A stretch of 64,000 nucleotides of DNA from Bugulina stolonifera (taxonomy: Eukaryota; Bryozoa; Gymnolaemata; Cheilostomatida; Bugulidae). Under the pieces are notes generated by a model, which saw only the letters and a list, made by a program, of their open reading frames with translations, searched no databases and was not told the origin of the DNA. Made by a program: the position numbers and the translations under genes. The DNA is taken from the NCBI GenBank assembly GCA_935421135.1, contig OW285197.1:5860850-5924849 (forward strand), read 5' to 3'. Positions 55,285-64,000 of the stretch are shown here, in pieces (positions within the stretch are counted from its first letter, which is position 1; each line of letters starts with the position of its first letter).

Positions 55285-57944
55285 AAAGCTCTACTCTAGC
55301 GAATGTGGGGATAAGTGGGAATAGTCAAGATGGAGATTACTAGGTTGTTGTAAGTGGCATGAGTGGAGTGTGACTAACTATTATATTGTATCAAATAAAT
55401 GCTTGTGTATCATTACCCACATGAAGATGGCTTCTTTTGCTCTGCTGCTGGGTAGCTGATTGTGAATATACTGAAAAATGCCTGGTTAGCTGATGATGAC
55501 ACTTTGGCTCAAACATATGGGGATGAATTTGAGTAACAGACAAGAATCAGTGCAAACTTCCCAAACAACCGTCAGCATAGCCTGAAGTGGTTGATCGACT
55601 ACCGGAAAATGATGAAAATGTAGTGAAAGACATTCATGACAGATTGGTAGAAGGGTCAGCTGGATAATGAGAATGGGTACAACCTGAGGCCTAGGCAGCA
55701 TGTGTATTATGGGCATAGCAAATGGCCTCGATTGACTATTTGGATTGGTACTAAACACTATTGTTATGTCTGTCTTATTATGTTTTATGGTTATATTTAC
55801 GCTATTATGGCAATGATGGTTATCATGAACTTAAATAGTGTGGTTGTTATAAATTTTCGTGCCTTAAAAACGTGGGGATTGACGAGAGCGAGCTTTTGTG
55901 CGGCCTGGAAAAAGTGATAGCGATTCCACAAACACAAGTGCAGCCAGGTCTAAGTGTCGCAGACCTGGTATGGGAACATGTTCGAAACATAATAGTGCCA
56001 GGACTGAGTGTGCAGGATCCATCTCAAGTACTGGTCGACTCGACAGCAAGTGACAACGGTTCTGCTGATGTGTCTTGTACAAGACACAGCAGAAGAACAA
56101 AAAAACTAGAGCTATGCAGGAGATGCTTCGTCAGCAGGTAAGCATCCAATGCTGGAAAAATAGGAGAGCAAGAAAAATGGAGAAAAATAGAAGGAAGCAT
56201 CTTGTATCGTACAAAGCAGGCAAGAAAGCATTTTAAGGAAAGCAACTACCGTCTCCAGTAAAAAGGAGTACATTGTTTGACTCTTTCAAAACTTATATCA
56301 TAGGATCAAAGTTATTTTTTCTTTTAAACTCAAATACAAGGTCAAAGCAAAACTATGAACTGAAATTCTTTTTGAGCTTGCTGATAGAACAGTACTTTGC
56401 ACTTTGCTTGGATAAATTTTAAACACTTTTTCTGTCCCATCTTGGAACACAATGCAGGCCAAAATAGGAATATTTGTTACATCTGCAAACACAAATTCTG
56501 CTACAGCAAATGCAAAATAATAGTAGATTAGTAGTCAAAAATATTTTGTCTGGATTGGTCCAATAGTTTAAAAGGTGTCTGTCATTTTAAGCTTGGGCGC
56601 TGGACTCCATATGTGTAGAATAATTAAAAAAGAAAAGTAGCTGTAGCTGTGTTGTTGGTCATTTTAAATTTATGCATTATGCATGTACGTATTATATAAC
56701 CTAGTTTTGGAGTCTTTTAGTTTAGCTGATTAAATAAAAATTGTATGTCTGTTGATGTCCGTCAAAATGCATAAAAATAATATATACACATAATGCATGT
56801 TTATAATTATATATTAATCACATAAAAAACTGTCATGGCTCTAGTTGCTGGTATTAACTGACTGGCCTAAACCTTAGTTTCTAGCGTTATTACTTATGAT
56901 AATTTTCAACTCTATTTATAGGCTGTGTTTCAGTGACTAGCTAAGGTTGGATTACTTCCGACTCCAATGTGGGGCAGCTGTCGCTAGACCATAACAATTA
57001 CTAATCTATAATAGCAAATCCACGCAGGGTCACAATCCCAAAACTCGATGCATCCCATGAAATGGTAAACTACACTACAAGTATCTATAGTGGTATACCA
57101 GAAACTAAAATGTTATCTACGTGTACTTCTAAACGGCTGATTTTAGTAACACGCATGCGTGCCGGAAGACAGAAACAAAACAAAAACAAAAAAATTAGAT
57201 AACAAGAATACTGTTTTTGTTCACACCAGACCTTTTGTGTATTTTGCATAAACTACTCAAACACCAACATGCGATATCTGTACTAAGCCAGAGCCCTCCC
57301 AAGTTGTCTACACATGCTGCATGATTCAACCGGAGCAGAACACATCGTAGTATCTGCTGTGCATCCAATGCCATGAAGCAGTCCTGTATCAGTCAATCGA
57401 TGCAGAGGTTTTCACTCTGCAACTACTGCTAACTGTTACAGTAAATGCCCCTTCTGCCGAGTCATTACTGCTCAGCCCAGAGTCTCAAGGCCGCATCTCG
57501 ACCTTGCTATATGTTGGTGCTCTCATCATTGATTGCAGGTAATCCCGAAGTGCTTCATTCGTACGAATAAAACTACAGTCGGGATTCTGGCATATATGGT
57601 GCAGAAATTAGCAAGAAAAAAATATTAACTGATGTGTTTTTGTGTAGAAGGGATCAAATTTCATCTACACGAGAACATAAAAAAATGAATGGAGTCCGTC
57701 GAAATATCACTATATTCATGTACATTCATAGCTGCTTTTTCTTTAGACTCTATGCCTTGATCAGTGAAGAAATAAAGAGCAAACTATAAATAGCGCTGGT
57801 GAAGACATTGGAATCTAATAAAAAGCGTCTGTTTCTTATGCTAATTAGGATGTTTCTTATGCAACCAAAACATCGGACGTAGACGAAGTGCATAAAGCTC
57901 TTACCACCTCTCTTGTATTAGTATAGTTTGCTAATTAGTCATCT
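55285..57944. other. No gene identified; one long open frame
   Basis: An open frame at 55872-56141 (begins MGIDESELLCGLEKVIAIPQ) ends near a possible donor CAGCAG|GTAAGC. It has no recognisable domain and no convincing partner exon. The rest is AT-rich and featureless to me. Confidence 0.35.
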
Positions 57945-58400
57945 GCTAGACCCTGCACGTTTTATTTTACATTGTAGAATGAACAAATAGAACTTTGTGA
58001 GAGGGATCTCGAGGTGTTGGAAGAATGTGGGGAGTAGATGGAGTAGAAGTTGGTACGAATAATTTACTATCTATTTGTGTGTTTAGAATCCTTCAGATTT
58101 GTAAGCTAGTCATGTGATTTCTCTCACAGCGGTAATATACACTCTCATGCCTGTTTTCTTTTACATGTAGGTCTTCAAACAAAGGCTCTAAGCATGATTT
58201 AGTAACACCCTAACAAAGAAGTATAATTATTATCAAGTGTAGCTCCAGTCTATACTGTCACTAAAGTGATTTATCACACTCCTTGGGATGAACTTGTTGC
58301 TAAAAAGATTACCTGGTTAAAAATAGGTCTAAATAGGTCTGCACTAACACAAGAGTAATTTATCTCCCTGTTTGGAAGGAGCTTACCATCAAAAATATTT
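57945..58400 (+). pseudogene. Exon-3/intron fragment of the zinc-protein family (copy 1)
   Basis: The segment from 57975 matches the acidic exon 3 and following intron of the copy at 60.95-61.2 kb, but one G is missing in the GGGGGA run, giving GGG GAG TAG. From about 58200 it switches to sequence like intron 1 of the 32802-36508 gene (33456-33720). It is a rearranged remnant. Confidence 0.65.
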
Positions 58401-58429
58401 AATTGGTTAAAAAGACACATAAGGAAGTA

Positions 58430-60211
58430 AAGGGTGGCAGTTTGGTTTTTTTCTGTCTTGTACTTATTATTCATTTCAAAATTAGTTCTTGCTAATACAT
58501 GTTCTGTTTATCTATTCGTGTTTCTATTCCCCAGTGACTATGGTGAGTTGGTGGTTTTATCCACACAGTTAAGGCTTTGGTATATATTATTACTTGTTAT
58601 TTTACTTGCCTATTCTATTCATTCTAAAAGTAGTTGTTATCAGTATTCTTATTTTCTTGCTCAATAACTATAGGGATTAGTATTTTTGTATACTTGACTT
58701 GTACACTACCACTATGCTCATGTTTCCTATATATTTTTATTCATTCTTATTTTCTTTGTTTAGTAACTATGTTGCATTAGTAGTTCCGTTTACTTGACTT
58801 ATGCTTTGGTATATGTTTATTACTCTACATATACTTACAGGCTTCTACATCTAAGCAACCAAGAAAAAAATATATAAGAAAAATAAAAACAACAAAAAAA
58901 GGTACGAAATACATGATAACCTACGATTCGGAGGACAAAAGAATCTCAAGGAAAAGAATCCCATCTCCAGAAATGGTTAGTCTATTATCTTATTTGTTCA
59001 CACATGCACTACAACTTCCATCCACTATGGTGTTGGGTTTCTACACCTCATCACATTATTTCTAAGATGTCAAAGGAGATTACTGACATTTCTTCAGAAG
59101 TACATGTTAGTAACACATAGTATGGTAATGTACTTTTTCATACTATAAGCCTCTTACCATGTCTAGAATGTCAAAAGAGACTACTTCTTTTTTAAAACCA
59201 GATGTTAATTAGCCATAGTATGATTTTCTCTAATTCTATAAGTCTCTTACCATGTCTAAGATGTTAAAGATTAGTTATATTTTTATTATAAGTATTGCAC
59301 TTTCTTTCTTATGTATTATTTCTTTTTTCTTATGTGAAAAAATAAAACATAAATTACAACTGGTTTTCTCATGTTAATGGTATATTTCTCTTTATGTGAG
59401 AAAATAGACTTTAGTAGACTTGCTTAGTACTTAGAGTGCTAGTTTTTTCATCAAATTCCTCAAAAACCATATATTACAAATGACTATGTTAATGTAGTTT
59501 GTTAATTAGTCTCTGCACATTTTATTTACATTATAGAATGAAAAAGAAACAGAACTAGGTGAAGAAGAAATTGCATTATTTGAGGAATGTGGGGGAGTAG
59601 ATGGGATAGAGATAGGTAAGAATGATCTGCTATCTATTTGTCTATTTAGAATCTTTTTGATTTACAAGTAAGTCATATGTCCTCTCTCACTTATTCTTGT
59701 TTTTTTTTTTCTTTTTTTAGGACTCAGAACAAAGCCGATAAGTAAGGGGGGTCTAAGATTCTATGTCTTTGTTAGTGATGAGGCAAAAAGAAGACTGGAG
59801 ATGTCACTAGCAAAGCCATTTGAATCGGACGACCCCTGCTTTTTATGCAATAAGAATGTTGGATGCCGACGAGGTGTCCATATTCAACAACATTTTTTGC
59901 TCAGAATCTGTTTTTGCTATCACATAACAGTAGATGATGAGGGGATGAATAGACACTACAACTTTCCATCTTATCATTGTATTGATGGAAAGCCCTGTCA
60001 CCGCCACATCTCATTCAATACTCGTTTTTTATCTGATATTCATTCATTAAGCAAGACCATATCATTTTTATTTTCTTTGTTTAGTAAATATGTTGCATTA
60101 GTACATGTAGTTTTATCTACTTGGACTTATGCTTTGGTATATGTTTATTACTCTACATATACTTGCAGGCTTCTACATCTAAGCAAGGAAGAAAAAAGTA
60201 TACGAGACTAG
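58430..60211 (+). pseudogene. Second copy of the zinc-protein gene, truncated in exon 4
   Basis: Closely matches 33830-35500, including introns. Exon 2 (58841-58975, 45 codons) and exon 3 (59537-59615) are open with good splice sites. Exon 4 starts at 59721 and retains the full cysteine/histidine module (C-F-L-C, HIQQHF, C-F-C) and FLSD. At about 60060 it runs directly into intron sequence of the next copy and stops at 60209-60211, so the Ser/Thr-rich part and C-terminus are lost. There is no promoter minisatellite, IkB-like gene or TIR. It may still be transcribed as a shortened protein. Confidence 0.75.
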
Positions 60212-61740
60212 TTAGAAAAACAAAAAGAGGTAATAAATACCTAGTATCATATAACTCGGAGCATGAAAGGATTTCCAGAAGAAAAATTTCATCTCCAAAA
60301 ATGGTCAGTCTATTATCTTATTTGCTCACACATGCACTACAACCTCCATCCACTATGGTGTTGGGTTTCTACACCTCATCACATCATTTCTAAGATTTCA
60401 AAGGAGATTACTTTCATTTCTTCAAAACCACATGTTAATTACACATAGTATGATAACGTTCTTTTTTATACCATAATCCCCTTACTCCACTTACATATGC
60501 CAGTGATATTCTCTTATACCATAAGCCTCTTACCATGTCTAAGATGTCAAAGGAGATTACTTACATTTCTTCAAAATCACATGCTCTTTTTTATCAATAG
60601 TGCACTTTCCTTCCCATGTGGGAAATAAGACAGACATTACCACTCTTGTTTAGTAATTAGACCACTGGTTTTCTCATCAATACAAACTTCTCTTTGTGGG
60701 ATAGTGATACTCTATTACTATTAGCACCTCATCATGTCAAAGACCTCAAAAAATTACTTAAATTTCTTCAAAACCACATGATAATAGTGCACTTTCTCTA
60801 TGTGAGAAAACAGACAGACATTATTAGACTTGTTTAGTAATTAGAGTGCTAGTTTTCTCATCAAATCCCTCGAAACCATATGTTACAAAACCATATGTTA
60901 CAAAGACATATATTTTAATGTAGTTTGTTAATTAGTCATCTGATAGTCTCTGCACATTTTATTTTACATTGTAAAATGAAAAAGAAGTGGATTTAATCGA
61001 GAGGGAACTTGAGGTGTTGGACGAATGTGGGGAGTAGATGGAGTAGAGATTGGTAAGAACGATTTACTATATATTTGTGTATTTAGAATTCGTCTGATTT
61101 ACAAGTAAGTCATGTGATCTCTCTCACAATTTTAATATACTCACTTATTCCTGTTTTCTTTTTTAGGACTCAGAACAAAACCTATTACAAAGGGGGTCTA
61201 AGATTCTATGTCTTTGTTAGTGATGAGACAAAAAGAAGACTGGAAATGTCACTAGCAAAGCCATTTGAATTAAACGACCCATGCTTTTTGTGCAATAAAA
61301 ATGTTTGGCAACGGCGAGGTGCCCATATACAACAACCTTTTTTTTAATTAGAATCTGTTTTTGCTATCACATAACAGTAGATAATGAGGGGATGAATAGA
61401 CACTACAACTTTCCATCTAATCATTGTATTGATGGAAAGCCCTGTCACTGCCACATCTCATTCAATACTCGCTTTTTATCTGATATCCATTCATTAGACA
61501 AGACCATATCCTTTTTGCAAAGGGTCACTGGTCACTTCCAAAATACTCATCTCCACATACACACCAACGACTGTTGATGGGGTAGTATACCTCCCCCCCT
61601 TCATTAAGGGGATATCTACTACTCCATTCTCTTTAAAGTCTGGAGTGTGCTCTACACTATTCCCTCTCCCCTCTCACTCTCATTTTAATCTGGATGCTTC
61701 TTCTCCCAGTAACTCTCCTGGTCACATTCCCCCATAGTCA
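60062..61740 (+). pseudogene. Third, decayed copy of the zinc-protein gene
   Basis: Starts in intron sequence matching 34150 onward. Exon 2 (60169-60303) is open. The exon-3 acceptor is changed from AG to AA near 60972-60975, and exon 3 has a one-base deletion giving a stop. Exon 4 (from 61169) lacks one G in the AAGGGGGG run, has HIQQP in place of HIQQH, and is shifted again in the following T-run. Homology continues into the start of the Ser/Thr-rich region and ends near 61735. Confidence 0.75.
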
Positions 61741-64000
61741 AGTCAGGTTCGCATCCATAATATTAGTGCTACATTATCATTTAATAATTCTATATGATGC
61801 CCAAATGAACATATCAAACTTACTTTCTAAGCTCCTTATAGTTATTGTGGCAGCAATTCTCTAGTCCAAATGTTATTAGTTCCTTGACCTACTATTATAC
61901 ATGAACATGAACATCCCACACATCTATGAGGCACATGTAAATAGTATATTAGTAACATTCAGACTGCGGTAAACGCATGTACAGTATACTGTTGGGCATT
62001 ATCTTTTATTCGCAAAATTTTTCATTTCATGCCTTCACTTCCATACTCCCTTGAGGGTGATAGGAATTAGCGCTAGAATAACAAAAAAAAACTCAAAGCA
62101 TCACTCATTCTCTATACAATGCATCTGCATAGTGTAGTATTATCATTACATCAATGTCTTTTGAAGAAAACTTTACATGAAAAAATACATGTACGTGTAC
62201 GTGTATGTGTACATGTACATGTGAAATGTTAAATAAAACGATGTGACTTGTACTTGCATTTTTTTATTTGTATATAATTATATCCTGTACACTTTTACCT
62301 AAAATTGAATAATTTAAAAACTGATGCATTTGGTGCAAATCTAAACGCTGATTGATCTGCTAAAAAAATTACAGAACTGGAAAGAGAAAATGCAGACGGC
62401 CCACAAGGAGAAAAGACTGATGTAGATGGTGACCTGATAAATGGAAGCACTAAGGTTCTAACGTCTGCAGCCTCATCTAAATCAGTTAAAACAGGCTTTC
62501 CACCAAAAATACGAAGACTTTCTGCAACACAAAGAAAGGTTCAGGAAACTGGGCGCATGTCGGTATTATTGACCTACCACAGAAAATGTTCAACCCTTCA
62601 ACAAAATACTGTATCGTAGCGCTCCTTAACATTGGTACTAAACTGACCCTGTGTAGACATTCTGGTTGCCTCATAAGAGAGCTCAGTGAGGATAAGTGCT
62701 GTCCTTGAGGTGGCACTGCTGTAACTCAGTGAAAAGTTTGTTTAGTGGTGTCCCTTGTATACTTGTCGATCTAGTAATTAGGGTACGGTGGCCCTCATAT
62801 CTAATAACCGCTCCCTGCTGGCCAAGAGGACTGGACTTAATATGGACACAGGGTTGCCACATCGGCGATCGCCTCCCTGTATGGATTGACACTTCGTGTA
62901 GGGTTTCTCTACTTCTACTCTGTCACGAGTAATCCTGACAGAATTGTTGGTCACCAGCTGTTGTGTGACTCAGGTCTACCAGCCGATCTGTCAATTTTGT
63001 TCAAATTGACTGTAATATAGACGGCTCTGGTCGGAGCAAAAAGCAGTAAAAAATGGGTTGTGGGCAAAAAGTTCAATTGAGGCAAAAGTTGGAAAAATGT
63101 GCTCCAATGCTCACCGATATGCAAAAACTTGGACAGAGTGTTGCTGCACTCCCCTGATCAGAAAGATGCTTCATTGTAGCTTGAAAGCCTTAGACCCACG
63201 CTCCATGAAAATTAGACACACTAATAAATGTGCATAATAAAGCTATGTATAGTGTCTTTTACAAAGTAGTCACTAGGAACTTGTGAGCCTTGGGCTATTC
63301 ATTGTTAAAATACACAATTAAAATAAGTTATAACCAACAGACCAAAGAACAAAGTTTCCATTGGATATCCAGTACTTCTAAGTATTATATACTGTATTTT
63401 ACTCATGTGTCCAGCGGGTAGTTAACCCACGCTCCATACAAACCAAAGAGAAAAAAAATGCAGTAATGCACTTATTCTAGTGACATAGAAAATTATAGCC
63501 AGACACAAAGCTACATTCACATTGTAACTACATAATATGTATAGTGTGCTTTCACAGGGTTGTAGTTTGTAACATGATTGCTAATAACCAACAGGTTTAA
63601 CTTTTAGTTTAAATTGAAATTTTGATGAAACGAGGAAGCAAGCAATTTCAAAAATTTCTGTGCTTTATCCTCAAGAAACCTACCGTGGCTCCTTGTGGAA
63701 AAAGGAAGAATCAAATAAAATTCATTTCATGACAATAATTATATCCATAACTGGAAAACTTTTTACAGAGGAAAATAGCTCTGAGGACACCACTCTGTTG
63801 AAAAAAAGTAATGACCATTTATATCAACTTCGTGACAAAGAGTGACCAGCTCCAGGCTAGAGACAAAGCAGAGAAAAAACAGCTTTTCAAGCTAAAACAA
63901 TTATAACTGTAAAAAAACAAAAATAGTCAATATGTGCTCTAAGCCCTTAAGTCTGCACTATAGATGTCAGTTTTGCATTTTATAAAAAAATATGCTTTAA
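61741..64000. other. No gene identified; one possible exon
   Basis: An open segment of about 62372-62619 follows a fair acceptor (ATTACAG) and encodes an acidic then basic peptide containing TGFPPKIRRLSATQRK. The family is unknown and no partner exon was found. ACGTGTAC/ACATGTAC repeats lie at about 62190-62222. The rest is AT-rich with no recognisable feature. Confidence 0.35.

Overview
The window looks like AT-rich nuclear DNA from an early-branching animal. Small spliced genes with GT..AG introns, secreted WSC/PAN-type proteins, tRNA-derived SINEs, P-element and Ty3/Gypsy remnants, and very many ACATGTAC-type palindromic repeats fit a demosponge best. That organism call is an impression, not something the sequence proves. 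No rRNA, functional tRNA, CRISPR or bacterial-type operon was seen.

Host genes: three tandem paralogues on the + strand encode small secreted cysteine-rich proteins (gene A 11628-20106, gene B 21639-24908, gene C 40666-43313). Each has a signal-peptide exon, a half-WSC exon, two exons forming a full WSC domain, and a PAN/apple-like last exon. All introns are phase 1. Gene A carries a 5.04-kb LTR retroelement in intron 1. Genes B and C are separated by a 9.54-kb transposable element.

Mobile DNA dominates the rest. (1) 11932-16973 is a complete LTR element: two 664-bp LTRs about 98% identical by eye, PBS, PPT and a 4-bp target duplication. Its single 1119-codon ORF has a Gag-like N-terminus and a zinc-binding-type domain, but no protease, RT, RNase H or integrase. 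(2) 28801-38340 is an element with terminal inverted repeats of about 1.25 kb, AGTAGTATAG..CTATACTACT termini and an exact 6-bp target duplication TATGCA, a Polinton/Maverick-like signature. It carries only two divergent spliced genes: an IkB-like ankyrin protein (30051-31497, -) and a basic/zinc/Ser-Thr-rich protein (32802-36508, +). Between them lies a ~1-kb minisatellite built from 10- and 21-bp units. (3) Decayed relatives of the second gene lie at 54.4-55.3 kb and 58.0-61.7 kb without TIRs. (4) Other remnants are a Gypsy gag (3.4 kb), LTR fragments (9.65 kb, perhaps 23.4 kb), a THAP/P-element transposase pseudogene (45.9-48.2 kb, -), a CRESS-type Rep fragment (51.9 kb) and tRNA-derived SINEs (39.3, 45.2 and 47.1 kb).

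The most interesting point is a shared cysteine/histidine module, C-x2-C-x10-11-H-[IV]-x-Q-H-F-x4-C-x-C followed by a conserved F-L-[TS]-D. It occurs in the LTR element's gag fusion protein, in the TIR element's + strand gene, and in the decayed copies. Two unrelated classes of mobile element in one window therefore carry what looks like the same undescribed zinc domain, and one of them also carries an IkB-like gene.
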